A DNA stretch of 64,000 nt from Callipepla californica brunnescens (lineage: Eukaryota; Chordata; Aves; Galliformes; Odontophoridae). This document shows positions 13,401-28,400 of the stretch, one piece after another. Numbering within the stretch: position 1 is the stretch's first letter; each line of letters starts with the position of its first letter. The DNA lies in contig JALIRH010000043.1 in the NCBI GenBank assembly GCA_023055505.1, positions 940,001 to 1,004,000 on the forward strand, in the 5' to 3' direction. The notes under the pieces were generated by a model. It worked only from the letters and a program-made list of their open reading frames with translations. It had not been told where the DNA came from and did no database searches. Both the position numbers and the translations under genes were made by a program.

Positions 13401-16400
13401 GCCTCTCAAAAATAGAAACCTTGCAGAAGGAGGCAAAAAGGCCACAGCAGGAACACGGAGTCCTGCGAGCGATGCGAGAGCACAGAGGAGCCCACACCTA
13501 GATGCAGATAAACTCATGGCTGGAGCTCAGCTTGTCCAACCTTGTTTTCCAGCTGCTCGGTGCCCGCTGGCGGCCCTGGAGGAGGTGAGCTTACAGCACA
13601 GCACTGAGCCCCATCGGGGCAACACGCAGCCACAGCTGGGCTCACCACCACCTGCTGGGGGCTGCCAGAGCTCTGCCAGGAGACACAGTGCTACAAAACG
13701 AGCTCACAGCGTTCGGGAGAGAGTGCCAAAGCGCTGTAGCACTGCTGGAAAACAAAGGGCTGAGGGATTAAAACCAAAGGAAGAAGTGAGCTGTGCCAGC
13801 AGGAGCCACTTCCAGCGAGCTGCTCCGTGCCCCGGGCAAACCAACCCCTCAGCTGGTGCATCAGCTATGGAAAGGAGGAGGAAAAAAACAATCCGATGCA
13901 GATGAGGGCAGCTGCAGTGTTTCCACAATAGCCATGGTGTGTCTGCTCCTGCCTCAGCAATGAAGGTGTTCACTGCAGCTCCTAAAATGGCACCTTCGAC
14001 ATGACTCAAAGCATTAGGGACTGATTCAGCCAGGAGACAGCTTTCCCACTTGGCATACAAATAACGTGGTTAGCAAGAAGCTGCACGATCTTCACACCTA
14101 AGCAGGGGCACTGCTGAGCAGGGAAGGCACTGAACAACACAAAGCTCAGCGTGGAGGGACACGTTCCTCCTGCACGTAGGAAACATGGCACACACGCTGC
14201 TTTATAAAGACACGTGGAGTGGATTTATAGGTTGTAACAATTCCCATTGCTCTGAGATCCTCTGTTAGGGCCCTCTACCCACTGCCAAGCACAAGTGTGC
14301 CCCATAAAAGCAGCCGAGGCGGCACAGCACCCCTGCAGAATTCACTGCCCTTCTGAGAACACGTTTCTCTTCACCCACACAGCTGCCTCCATCACAGTAC
14401 AAACCTGCTGCAAAAGGTTGTCCAGCAAATCCTTGTCCTGCTGAGAAAGTCCATCCTTCTGCAGTCTGAGAATAAGCTCAGGTTTCTTATAAGGCTTTAG
14501 TGCCAGTAAGTGCACAACCCTATCTTTGAAGGGCCTCTGAGAAATCGCGCTATTGCCTCTCTTTATTGCACTGGCGAGGTTGACGGGCGTCGGGCGCTTC
14601 CTGGAGGGCACAGCATCGGAAGCTCCCGGTGCAGGTTTACGCACCTGAACCTTTTTGCCTAAAATGAGACGAGAACAGTGACCTGCAGCAGCCACCTTGC
14701 AAAGGTTTGAGTTCATCACACGCTCCCAAGTGCCCCGAGGTGACAACAGTGAAGGACAGCCAGCACAGCACACCCCACCCGCTCACAACGAGTACACAGC
14801 AGCACCAGGCTGTGCAGACCCAAGCGCTCCTGGCCACGAGCATGCATAAAGCTCCCTTTGTTTGCCAGCTTTGCATTGATCCCAAGTGCGGGTACCCCCG
14901 TGGTTAATCCGACCACTTTTTCCTCCCCAGGAGGAGGAAAGTTTGGCATTATTATGCAGAGGAGTCGAAACGCGGAGTGGAAGGAGAAGCGGTCAGCGCG
15001 GCTCCCCGCTGCTGAGCTCAGCAGAAGCGCGGCTCCAGCAGATGTTTCTGCTTTAGAACAATAGGAACTTTATGGGGCCGGGTCCACCTCCTCTCTGCCA
15101 CACGGCCACGTGAATGGGGTCTAACGCTGACACATTTCCCTATTCATTAGTGCTGACTGCTCCCACAGAAGAGCCCTGCTACACGGCAGTGAGAGCTGCT
15201 CCCAGCAGCTCGGCCCAGCCCTGCAGCCAGCTCCCTCCACTCCGCTTTGCTTTCTTACAAGAGTTCATTTTTCCCATTCCTATTGAAAAACCAACTCGAA
15301 CTGGAATCCTCGCAGGTCCCACAGCACTGAGCTGAGCACGTTAACTCAGAGAACACCAATGCTGAACACAGGAACAGCTCACGGGGCCAGGATCCCGCCA
15401 CCAACAGCACAAAGAGCAAATCAAAACAGATGCAAAGGTCCCAAGGTCACAGAAGTGGGGATGCAGCAGCAGCACTTCGGCTCAGGAAAGTGACCTTCGC
15501 TGGGAATTTATCGCAGCGAGTCGGGAGCTTTATCTCCGCGTGGTGATTCTGCACTGCTAGGAAGCAATGTTTTCAACTGAGTCATCTGGAGATGCTGGTG
15601 ACTGTCTGAGCTGTTTGCCTTGCTGAAATGCAGATTGCATAACCCAGTCCCCATTTCCTGGCTCGCTGTTACGCACCGTGCTGAGGAGCAGAAGTCCGAC
15701 CCAGCAGCAGCAGGGCTGTGCTGGAGAGAGCACGGCTCACACGTCAAACTTCCCAGCACAGCGGTTGGCTGGGGGCTATGGGAACATTTACAAGCTTTCT
15801 GCAGCTCCCCTCGCTCCTGCCAGGTCATGAGCAGTAAAAACATATTGTGACATCTCCACTCGGGGCTGGAGCCAGAACGGGCAGCAGCAGGGGAAGGACA
15901 AAGCTGAGTGAGGGCACAGCACTGCATCACAGCCGTGTGTCCGTACACACAGCAGTGCACACACACCACTCAGTGCATATAAAGCACAGCCCCACAGGCA
16001 TCTGCCTACACACACACATCAGATCACAGCCCTGCTGCCCTCCTGCTCTCCCTGCTTCCATGTGCTGATGTTTCAGGTCAACTCCCCCACTTCTGAGCTG
16101 TCATTACTTATAAGGAAAGTTGGGCTGCCTCTCCCTGGGAAGCAATTTGCTCTGAGAACCTTCCGAGCCCAACTTCAGCCACTTACTGTAACGTCCTCGG
16201 ATATAAGCTAAACAAAACAGTCCTCTAGTCTACAGGAAATCAATGCATTTCCTTCCTGATTACTATCTTATTTCTCAGTTTTGAGCACTTGGCGGATAAA
16301 ACAATGAGTCAGGATCAGTTCTGCTTGCTGCAACGCACCACTCTCAGCACAGACATCCTCTGCCAAGGGGCAGGCTGCAGATCCCACGGGCCTGGAGGAG

Positions 16401-19400
16401 CTGGGCTCTGCTCACAGCTGACTACTTACAGCCCTTACACCCTGACTCCGCAGCCAGGCAGGGAGCAGAGCCCAGTGCTGGGTCTCCGTGAGCTCCTTCT
16501 GGAGCACACTGATAACTCACCACACTTTTATTCTCTCGGCAGAGATTTCTCCCTTTGCTGGTACTGCAAGATGGTTTCCCTGAGGCTGCAGCCAGCAGCT
16601 CTGCCCGTGCCTCCTGGCTGACCACCTCCTGGTGCTGCACGCTGTGCTCTCAGGCAGCAGAGGGACACAACACAGCGTGCTCCACCACCGTGACCTCAGA
16701 GCCAAGCAAGCAGCACCACAGGTTCGAGTGGAGACAGAGACCATCGAGAAGCCACAGCACGAGGAGACCGACACTGTCACTCCCAGACACCCCTAAAGCA
16801 CTACCAGATATCGGTGCAAGACATTCACAGCCCGGGCACTGGCAGCAAAGCAGACACGAGCACAACTGGAGGGGCAGCGAGGACAGCCCCCACGTCCCGG
16901 TGCTGCTTACCTACATATCTGCCCCCAGGTTTAATGACGATGGCACTGCGGCTGCGCGTCTCCTCCTCCGCCTGTGCCATGCTCTGCCTCGCCTTCTGGT
17001 ACGAGTCGTCGGTGGCACACACCGTGATCTTATCCTGTATGCTCCCCAGGCAATCCAGGTGGATGTTGCCATTGCTGCAAAAGAAAGGCAGTGCAGAAGA
17101 TGCTCCCGTGGCTGCAAACGGCCGAGGCTGTGCTGGCTAAGAACAGGAGGGTGCAGAGAGCTGCTAGGAGGCAGCCAGATTGTTCTGCCTATACACACAC
17201 ACACAAACAAACTGATTACAAGGGCTCCAGAAACAAAGTTCTGCTCGGGTTTGTTAGGGAAACTATTCTCCGAAAGATAAGGTGAGAAACGGCTGTGTTG
17301 GTTTTCTCACTTACCTGGATACGTACTGCTGGATACAGTCAAAGCTGCCCTGGGGGCTGTCCTTGCCGATGTTGGAGAGATAAAACGTGAAGGTCCTCAC
17401 TTCGGTGGGGCGGTCCGGCCTGGGGATTGCGATGTGCTGCTCAGGAGAAAAGCTTGGGTCACCCCCAGTGCCACAACAGCCCGTTTCTTGGCAGCAAGTG
17501 TGCTCTGAGCTGTTCTGGGACTCAATCCCAGGAAAGCAGATGGAGTGCTGCACAGGAGACCGCAGAAGTGCGGGCTGGTGGGGAGCTGCAGGGATTCAAG
17601 TCACGGTGCAGCAGTGAGAAGGTAAGAGAGGAGGCAAGGAGGGGAAGATGAGCGAAGCAGAACCGAGGCTGGAGCTGGGAGCTCGCTGCCTTCCGAAGCA
17701 GAGCCCACAGTCACCTTTTCCTGGGAATCTGACCCAATTCTATCGTTTTGGGCTTAAAACAGACCTGCAATCCCCGTTTATGTTCAATTTAAAGCATCTG
17801 AGACTTGCTTCTTTAGCACAGCACAGGCCAGGGCACCAGGCAGCACGCTTACTCTTTTTTTGAAGAGATTATAACTCCACAACAGGATTTCATGGCTCAC
17901 AGTGGTGCGTGACGTGGCTGCTAAATTAAATATTTAATCAAGCATCAAGTGTTCTCCGCAGCACCTGCACTGTGCTCCTCCCCCAGCTCTGCTCTGCAAA
18001 CTGAGGCCTCAAATACAGATCCACCAACGGGAGATCTGCTTCCCTCCTGCTCCAGAGGCACACTCATCTGTACTTACACGCAGCTCCAGCCCTGCACAGT
18101 GCACTCACAGCTGAGTGCTGTGATCACTCTGTGCCCTGCTGCATGCCCAGCCCCCACCTGCCCCACAGCACCAACCCCCGACCCCAGTGAGGGGACAACA
18201 ACCCCCTGCCCCCAGCTGGGAGCACAAACACAGCTCTGGGCTGCTCTGCACACTAAGCCCACGGAGCAAGAGGAGCAAAGTGGGGCTGCTTTGCAGTTTG
18301 CAAAGCAAAACCTGGAGAATGCGTGCCAACTGTGGCACTGCTGGAGAAATGGCTGCGCCCGGAGCTGTGCCTTCACTGCCCTCGTAGAGCTTCTGTGAGC
18401 TGGCTGGGCACGGAGATGTGCAGTGCATGCAAAGCGGCCGTTATCGAGGAATTATTTTTAGCTGAACCAGAAGGTTTCTCGAGCCACCACATCAGCACAC
18501 TAACTGCTTTGAGGGAGCCCTAATTTTGGTGCAGTCGTACACCAGTAACCATGGGCACTTAAAAATAGCTCGGCACAGATGTGACTCGTGTTTCTTCTTT
18601 CAAGTAATATTCATCTGTGTACAGCTCATTCTGAATGGCAATTTCACCTTCCTCTATTTATACCAACACGAGTTCATCCCAAGAAAGAGGGGAAACGTCA
18701 CACTTTCCGCTCACGTCGGGCTGACAGAGCCGTGCCCAACAGTTTGCAGGAGCACATGCAGCACCAGAAGGTTTCTGTGCCCCCCTCCTCTGCTTCCCCC
18801 CCACGTAAGCACCTGCAGATTTGACCAACTTCATCCCTCGTTCTCTATGGGCTTCAGCGCTCCTCACTGAGCTGTGTGCCGCCCCTGGATCCTTTCTGCA
18901 GCCCTCTCCTGGACGCTCTCCTGCAGTCCGAGCCTGCCCTAGGAGCACTCCTGGAGGGGCAGCCCTGTGCTGCTGCGGTTGGGTCTTCCAAAACCGAAAA
19001 TGTTTTAATGCAATCAGCTGAATTTGAGAGCTCATCCCATCGATGCCGTTATCTCCGCGGTGCGTGGGCAGGAAGTGCCAGCTCCACGAGCGGGCACTCT
19101 GCTAAGAGCCAGATGGTGACACAGCTGCCAGCCCCCCCCAGCACCGTACAAATCACAACATGGGGACAAAGGGCTCTTTCTGGCTCTACCTTTGTCCTCT
19201 CCCCGACAGCACAATTAATTCACCCACTGATGAGGAGCTTGGGGTGGCACCGGAGCGCTGCTCTGCGAGCAGAGGGCTCAGGTACTCCATCCCCTTTTTC
19301 TGGTGCTGTTTTAGCTCTCCTCCTCCTGAGGATGCTCCATTCCCAGCACTGCCCAGGTTACAGCCACGCTTCCCACCCCAGCAGCGGGTCCGTGTGAGCT

Positions 19401-22400
19401 GCTCTCACTAATTTCACCACTGTGTTCTCTTGGAGGAGAAAGACTACAGAAAGAGGAAGCCTGGGCTGAGCTCAGGGAGCAGCACAGGAAGGGGCAGACA
19501 CAGACCTGTGCTGTCTGCTCACACAGCAGCACGGCACACGGCTTGCTCGCTCGCCTGCTGGAGTACCAGGGACCCAAGTGACACATGGCAGGGAGGGACT
19601 GCCCGACCTCAGAGCTCTAGCACGTCTGAAACTTCCACTTGGGCTGCCACAAAAGTGCTACTTATTCACAGCTGCCTTTGCAAACCTTAAATTCCTTCTC
19701 CTTACACAGAGTGCCTGAATTCAACGCGCAACTTTCTGTATCTCGAAGACAGATAAATCTCATCTCCACATCGCAGCACGGCTCAGGTTGGAAGGAACCT
19801 TGGAGTCCATCCAGTACCAAGCTCCTGCTGCAAGCTCATGGACTGTCTGCATGGTGGGCAGCATGGCTCTGCCCCGGAGCAGCTCTGAGCCCCACAGCTG
19901 CCACCTGCAGAAATCAGAGTGTGCTGGAATGGGACGGAGAGGGACAGACGGACAAAGACTGCTCAGATCCATGGCAAAAGCAAACCGGTGCGCGCTCCCC
20001 CTGCGCTGACTTACCCCTTGGCTTCCTTGAAACTGGATTACCGGTTTTGAAGTCACAGTATCCTACAAAAACAAATAAAAGAAGAATTAGAGAAGCACAG
20101 GGCTCTGTCGAACAAGTCAGCTGGATTTTCCACCTATACTTTTTTCGTTTTTTAAAGAACAAGGCTCGGAGATATACAGTGAGAAAAAGCAGGGGCTGCA
20201 GAAGCAGCAGTTTGTAGCCAGAAAAAGGATGAAAGAGCAGTGTGGGCAGCTCCAGCTCTCAGCCACTGACCTCCAGAGGAAGGAGAGCTCAGAGGAGGTA
20301 CTGAGATCGCCTGTGGTCGCTTCCCCCCGGCCCCAAACCACTCCAGCACAGAGCGGAGCGCTACGCGTCCTCAGTGCTCATGTGAGTTTTGAGTTAAACA
20401 GCGGATATCTGAGGGGAAAACTGATGACAGCTCGGAGAATGTGCAAAGCAAAATTTTTCCAGCAGAAAGCTGGCAATGGGATGGGAAAGCAAACAGTGGC
20501 TCCTGCCTGCTCCTCCTCCCTAGCATCTTCCCCCCCAAACTCGGCCGGGCACAGCTCCTCAATCCTCCTGCAGCACAGACCGCACCGGAGCCAACGCACT
20601 GTAGGAAATCTCAGTTCCAAAAAGCCTGGCAAAGAATCGTGTAGAGTTAATTACAGATCGGGGAAGGTCTGCAATTAATTCCAGAGGATTACTTCAGTGG
20701 AATAGAGGGGTAACACAGAGCAGAGTGCTGCCCCAGGCAGGGGTGCATGCCTGGGGGCCAGGCAAGCAGCTGAGCACCTCCCATCTCTTCAGGGAAACGC
20801 ACACCATTAAAGCATACTCTGTTTCGAGAAGTTCTGTTCTGCACTTACTGGAATTTGTACTGGAGGCAGCACTGCACGGGAAGTGTTCACTATACTTAGT
20901 ACCGATGTATTTGTCCATTTCCTCCGATGTCAGGGAGCAAACAGAGCAAAGGAGAGCTCAGCCCTGTTTACGTTGGAACAAGGCGACGGATTTCAGAACA
21001 TGAAGCTTCACGCAAACATCAGGAATACCAATAAATACACAGAGAGGCCACAGAGCCGTGAGATGTGCTCTGCAGACCCCAGCACAACTCAGCTGGCACT
21101 TGTCCTTTTTTGTTTCATGTGTTTGTTTTTTGTTTTCAATGCTTCGAGCAGTGCCACCAAAACCAAAGCAAGCAGAGGCAGCGCCCCGGCGGTCCCAGGG
21201 TTCATTAGGAGCAGCCAGAAATACCAACCCTGGTGGAAATAAACACCTCTGAACGCACCACAGAGACAAAGGGCCTCTCCCAGGACATTCCACTTCCCCC
21301 AGGCTTGCATTTACCTCCTACCAGAGAAAAAGCCTCCTCAACAGTCCTCCTTTCCATCACACCCATCTCTCAGAACCACACCATCTCACTGCGGTTCAAA
21401 ACCCATCTGCCACTGGGAGCTGAGGACACAGGACGCTGTACACAGATATGGAGCCTGCTGAGACCTGAGTTACAGACCCCCATCACCGCTCTGTTGCTTT
21501 TCAACCCCACCTCCAAACCCTCGCAGACCTTTCCACACACTGCAGCGCAAGGAAAACGCTCTGGGGATCCCACAGCAATGGGACTCCATCCACGCGGAGA
21601 CGCACGCATCGCTCCCACGGATCACACTCATGACAAACCCTGATTTCCCTACACTCACGAACACAAAGTGCCTCCAGACAGGAGCACAGGCAGCAGTGAA
21701 GAGATAAAGATCTCTGATGTCAGCCAAAGCGCGAGGCCGGACGTGTCCCGGCTCTAATTGCCGTCCTGCAGCTGCGCAACGCTACACACTGGTCTCACTT
21801 CCTCAGAGGTTTGAGCTTTTCGGGTTCAGAAGGTTCAGAAGCCACGAGTGCCCCTATAAGAGCCACTCTGCAAAGCTCTGGAGGAGCAGTGCTACCGGGA
21901 GCGCGTGGTGGGACCTCAGTGCTTCCACCCCAGAGCTCTCTAGGCATGGAATACCACATGGGATCCATCTGAAAGGGCTCAGGACCCGAAGCCCAACAGC
22001 TGAGCACTGCTTCCCAAGGCTCTGCCCCACAGCACTGCCCCACAGGTGAGCGCTGGTGCAGGACCCCATGGCAAACACCAGCAGGGGACCCTGGCTCCGT
22101 GGGACGCAGCACTGCAGCAGCTTGCCACCAAAAAGAAGAGCTCCGTGTCCGCACCGTTCAGGCCATGCCTTTCAGAGAGACATTAAAGAACGAGGCCCAA
22201 TTCCTTCGGGGAGTTATTACAAGTGTTTTCGCCTGCAGCTCGCTCTGCTCGCCGGCAGCACCCCCATTCCTGCGCTGCTGTGAGCACAGCTCTGCCTGCA
22301 GCACAGTGCACAGCTGCCGTGCAAGGCACACGCGTGTGCTCTGCGTCTGCAGCGACCAAAGGCTTTCCCCAGCGAGCTCGGCAAGCAGCTGTGCAGAACA

Positions 22401-25400
22401 AAGGCAGGGAGGCCCAGAAAAGAGCTCTCCAGTAAACCCTAAATGGACAATCGGGATGCAATGGGCCGTCCCCAGAGAAAATGCAAGCTTTGTTTTCCCA
22501 GACAAAGGAGCTGAGAACCCCAAAGAGGTTCTCGGTTGGGTTCAAGCAGGAAAGCAGCACTGATCTGCACCGAAGGGCAACGTGCACTGTAAGAAACGGG
22601 CAACGATGGGACACAGCAGCGTGCCACCGCGCTCCTGACTCATCCCCTGGGCTCCACATAGAGCTGCCTGGGTGGGGGACACAACCCCTGGTGCAGCACT
22701 GTGTTCCCATTGCTTCCCAGGCCGCTCGGGGAGACCTGCTCGTTAGGGCTGATGAGAGGCGATCATCAAAGCACCGACTCTGTGCCGAGGATCATTATCT
22801 GCAGCCTAATCATTACAGCCTCCCACCAATTTCACTGCTAACGAGGTGGGGCGACCCAGCGACGCTGCGCTGCGCGGCCAACTCCCACACCTCCAGAGAT
22901 GCACAGATCAGAGGCAAAAAAGAGCGTGTTTGCATCCCTGTGCAGCAGGCTGGTGATGAACACAGTCCTGAACACAGAGCTACTGCAGAACCACCCGAGA
23001 GCTGCCAGCCCTTCCCACCAGGTTACCCAGGAGGTCTCTCCTGCAGCACAAACCCTGGTACAGCTCTGATACAACCTACGTGTTGCCCCTGAAAGGAGAA
23101 GCTCCCTTCGCTGTGTTCTTGTGCTTTCTGCCCCGCTGCTCGGTGCTGCGGAGATGGGGCACTGCTGCTCTTCCAGGAAGGCTCTCGCTGCTGTAACCCA
23201 GAGCAGAAGCAGCAGATAACATTGGGAAAGCACTCAACAAGTCCAAACAGCGTTTCCCAAAGCACCTGTACAAAGATAACGCTGTGTTGGCAAATCCGTG
23301 GTGAAAGATTAAGCACAGAACCAGAAATAGGTCCCGCTGATACTCACAAGCTATTGAAACTGAGCTTCGGGAAAAGGCATTTTTATGTCAAACGAACACA
23401 GCCCTAAAACCGCCCCTTCCTAAGAACGGTGGCCCTGAGATCATCTGCTCAGAGGGGTGTATGGGAACTGCTGAATCACAGCTTGAACCAATGATGGATC
23501 CTGAGTCAGCTGTGGGAGCACAGGTGAAGGCAGTGCACCTGTGTGACTGGAAGGGATAGAGCCTGGCCCCACATCTCCTATAGATCCCATTCCCCTGTGT
23601 GACTGGAAGGGATAGAGCCTGGCCCCACATCTCCCAGCCCCCCCTTAAGGGCTGACCAGCACTGGGGAAGGGTCTCTTTCTGGAGATGGCTCCTCTGGCT
23701 GAGCAGTTCCCTTTATTCTGATTGTCTCTTTCCATTGCGATAATCTTTCTAATTAAACCATCTGTAATGCGTCACGAATACAATACTATTTGGCATTATC
23801 CATTCTGTTGACATAAAGAGGGGAGGAAAAAGAGGATTCACGCTGCAATATCAAGGCAGAACCTCAGCATCAGCACAGCTCTGCTTCCAGCACTCCAACA
23901 GCTTACAGGGAGGCAGGAAAACGGAAAAGTAAATATCAGCATTTCTGAGCGCAGGTGCAGGAAAGCAAACCCTGCACATCTGCGTTCTGAAGGCAGCGTT
24001 CTGCAGAGAGCTCTGCACGCAGCACTGTGTCCAGCAGCACCCAGCACAGCCCCTCACACAGAGGGCACAACGCTAACGGAGCCATCAGATGATGGCGTTC
24101 AGTTGGGAAAGGGCTGAAATGAAACCCAACCAAAACAACTGGCAGCAGGAAACTGAATCATCCGCAATTCCCAACTCTGCAAAAGGTGAACAGAGGCTCT
24201 GCTTCCCCTAAAGGCTTTACTGAGCAGCTGCGCGAGCCAAGAATCATTGCAGGGCTTCAGATTCTCCATTCCTGACACTTCAGGAGCAGTCCCCTCGCAG
24301 AAGACGCCACGAAAGAAGATTTCTGTGCCTCCTGCAGAGGGAAGGGAGACCAGCTGGCTGCTTGTCACATCCGGAGGTGTGGGCAGCTCTCAAAAGAAAG
24401 CAAAAAGCTTCTGGACATCCTACGGAAAGCACTTCGGGCACTGCCACCTCCCCATGCCTGCAGCTCAGAACGTGGCTCTGCCCCACAGCCCCAGCTGTGC
24501 CCTGCTCAGCACATGGATGCAGCCAGGCAGCATCACTACAGCTGGGGCTCAGCCCTGCACCCCGAGTGGGTTTTAGAGCAGCAGGAGAGGTGCAGAGAAA
24601 GAAAGAGGAGCGCCTTAAGGATGGGGCAAACACTTAACTCACCGCTCCAGAAAGCTGCGAGACATCAGCGAGGGCAGAGTTTAAAACCCCAGCTTCTAAG
24701 CTGTACTGAAAAGTAAGAATTTGTCTAAATGCCATTTATCCAAAAAGCCAAAGTATTCCAAGCTCGTAAGCCAGCTCCAAGCCTGCCCAAGAGAAAGGAA
24801 GAGGGGCACTCCTGAGCTCAGCAGTGGGTTCTGCTGAGCACTGATGCAGTCCAGCTCTGAGAAAAGCCCTGCATGGGTACAGCCAGCAAGAATGCCCTGT
24901 TATAAATAAATACTGCTAAATACTTCTGATATTCCCTGTGTGCTCCGCCAGCCTGTGTGCTTCCAGTTACTTGGATGTGGGGGGACATCCACCGTGGCAT
25001 CCCGGAGCTCCATCCACACGCTGGGAGCACGGCTGTGTGAGCAGGGCCAGATTGAGCTTCAGAGAGCACGTGGGTACAGCAGGAGAACTGCTGGCCCTGC
25101 TTCAGAGAACAGGGGGTCTGCTGTCAGACACCTGCACTGCTTTGCATACCAGAAACCAAAACCCCATTATGCCACTGAAAGTGAGGGCCGAGCACTGCCC
25201 GGAGACGCGGGGATGCGCTGCCCCACGAGCACGGCGTTACCAGGCTGCGAGGAACAGAAGGCAGAGCTGGCTTCTGTGACTGCAAGGGGCTCAGCAGCCC
25301 GGCAGCACACAGAGGCACCTGGCAGCACAGAGCCATAAAGAGGAGCAGCTCTCTCCAAAGGGCAGCTGTGACGGCAGCGCTCCGCGCCGTCCTTATCGCA

Positions 25401-28400
25401 CGGGGTAAACAGCAGCGGGCGCTGGTTAATGAACAACGCTGCCCCGAGGCCGCCCGGTAACGAGCCTTATCCCCGCTGCAATCCTCCAGAAAACACAGCC
25501 CTTCCATCCCACTGCTTACGAAAGTGTCATTTATTTTCGGATGTATGAAGACACCGGGGCTGATTCACTTGAGACGCGCTCAGAAGACGGCTTAGGCGAG
25601 CTTCTGAAGCACCGGGGTGATCCTTATCGGCCACGAGGCTTTGCTGCTTTTCTTGCAAGAGAAAATACAGAAAGGTAATTTAGAGCTCACATTGACTAAC
25701 TGGTCTGGGACAGATCTCACCCAGCACACGCACTGCTGAGTGCAGGAAAACAAGCCCGGACCGGTCCGCTCCTCGTGCCCAGCTCCATCCCACTGACACT
25801 TCAAGGGAAGCGTCACTACAGCTCTGCTTGAGCTCTTCCTAAGAAAGACCTCTTGTGGAGGTGAAAGGACCCTAAGGGATCTCAGAGACCCCACCCAGCC
25901 ATGCCCTGCCAGCCCCTCACGCCCCAGCGAGGGGTTCACGCTGCTTTGGGCATCGTGGATATCTGAAGGGGCAATGGGAATGTGGGGAACGCAACGTCAC
26001 TGGGTGAATGGGATTTTCTGCCACCTGACTGTAGGGATGGGACAAGTGGGAGCAGCTTTAAAGTGAAAGAGGAGAGATTTAGGTCAGGTGCAAGGAGGAA
26101 ATCCTTCACCCCGAGGGCAGTGAGGCCCCAGCACTGCTGCCCAGAGCTCCAGGTGCCCGAGGCCATGGAGGGGCCCTGGGCAGCCTGAGCTGGGGGGGAA
26201 CACCCAGCCCATGGCAGGCGTGGGGCTGGAGGTCTGCAAGGTCCCTTCCAACCCAACCACTCCACCGTTCTGTAATGCTGAAGGACCCTAGCAATCCAAA
26301 CCATCCCCTGATCCGTGGGATAAAAGCAACAAAGCAGTCACAAAGGACAGCTTTATCCATCAGCCCCCAAGATCTCCAGCTGCCAGCATTAACAAACCCA
26401 CTGCGGTGCAGCCCCACATCTCCTGCCCTCCCAGCACAGGGGTGCAGGGGCAGCCGGGGCCGCAGGTGTGGGGTGCTCCCTCTGCTAAGGAGGCACAGAA
26501 CCTGCTCTGTTTCAGCTGCATCCCTATTTGCACTGCCAGGGTGGTTGGGAACAAACCTGCTCCAAAAATAAAGCGACAAACAGCAAAAGAAAGAGCATAC
26601 TCTTCTGAACTGGCAAAATCTACCCCTACGAAAAACAAAACGAAGTAAGAAATCAGATGTTTCTTTGCACCCAGCAAGGACGCTTACAACAAACTCCAAA
26701 AATGAGCATGAAAAAAAAAGGACTGCAGATAAGAACAGCAAAAACACACTGCTGCTGCCCAGGGCACACAGCAGCACAGGATGCACGCACACACTGCACC
26801 TGACTGCTCCACGAACTGTGGCAATTCCCTTGCTGAGCATCCCCTGCAGTGGGAGGAGGACGTGGGGTCGGGACCAGCAGTGATGCTGTGGCAGACTGCA
26901 CTCTGCAGAAGTAACTGGCCAGCCCAGCTCCTACGCGCTGCTTAAGAAACTATTTATGGGAGCAGAAGAGGTTCTTAGCTCCGCAGGCAGACAGAGCAGA
27001 GGTCACGGTTCGGGCTGGAAGCACTGACAGGTGCTGCTGGCATTCCCCCACCCCGCTTCACCACGGTGAGAGCACAGCCACAGTGCTGCCTGAATGGAGC
27101 ACAACCCCACAGCTGTGCCCCAGTGCAGCTCCCATTGCCCCCAGTTCTGCTCTGAGCCACAATGCTGAGCTGCACTGCACCGTGAATGCCCCAGGCAGCA
27201 CACACAGCTCGCCTGGGTTCTGTGCACCCAGGATGGGGCACGGTGGGACAGCGGGCATCCTCCCCCCAACCCAAACCCCATGGCACTGGGGCTGCAGAGG
27301 TGGCTCAGAGAGGTCCTGGGGCACAGGGACGTGTGGAGCAGCCACAACCACAGCCCTGAGCTTTGCATACCGCTGCTCCTCGTTCAGAGGCACTTAAGCC
27401 TTTGACATTTCATGGCAGCGAGCTGCAGCAGTTAATTACAAGCTGCGAACATGATTTCTTTCACCCATCTATCCATAGCTCGTGTCACTGTACACCAGGA
27501 GCTCTGCTCTCCGAAGCAAACCCGTGCAGCCAGCCCTGCCCCAGGACCACGGCCCAAACCCCTGTGCATGCAGGAGAGCCGCTCACCGACCACATACTCA
27601 TCTGTTAAAGGCAGCTTCAATCCCCCAGACGCCCTTATCTGCGTGGATTATCAGCTTTTTGATTCCTACAATGAGTGCTGACTGCAGGTTTTGTTGCTCA
27701 CAGCACATTCCTCCCCGCAGAGGAACCATGGAGATGCACCCGCAGCCGCTGCCCTGCGGTCCCTGAGCAGTGCATCCGCAGGGATCCTCCAAGGAGGCAG
27801 CAAAGCAAAGTGTATTCCTCCATACCCCACGTTCCCCTCTTCCTAGGGGACATGGAAGACAGCAGCACGGCCCGCTTCGCTTCCTCACAGAAACCAGGAG
27901 CGAAAACCAACTGAAATAAGCTCCGGAGTGGTACAGCACAACGCACACACAGAGCTGGTCTAGACACTGCAGTGTGGAAACATGACTCAAAGAGCCACAG
28001 CTGGCACGCAGCATATCGATCACAGCCCGTGGCAGAGCGGGCCCTGGCTGAGCAGGAACACAGAGGGAAGATTAAATTAGTGCCCTCCACTTTGGTCTGG
28101 GAAAAATATGGATCCTTTGGCACAGGGACACGGACAGAGCTGTGTTACTTCCATCCTGCACGGCTGCTCGCTGGGCTTGGAAGGAACACAGCCGTTAAGT
28201 GGGCTCACCTGGTGCTGGGGGCACCCAGTGACCAAATTGGGGGCCCTGGTTTCCAGGGAAGCTTTGGGAGAGGTTCTGCAGTGTGCAAGGCGATCCGAGG
28301 AGGGTTAACGGTGCGGGCCCCGCAGCACACCCGCACGCGGTGACCTCTTTTTGAGTTAAACAAATGGCAGTTTCTTTAAATTGAAGAGGCACTGATCCAA

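Noticed and set aside
26106..26840. A 244-residue minus-strand frame in ELL intron 1
   Set aside because: It partly overlaps the CR1 fragment in antisense, and the rest is Cys/Phe/Leu-rich without a recognisable family.
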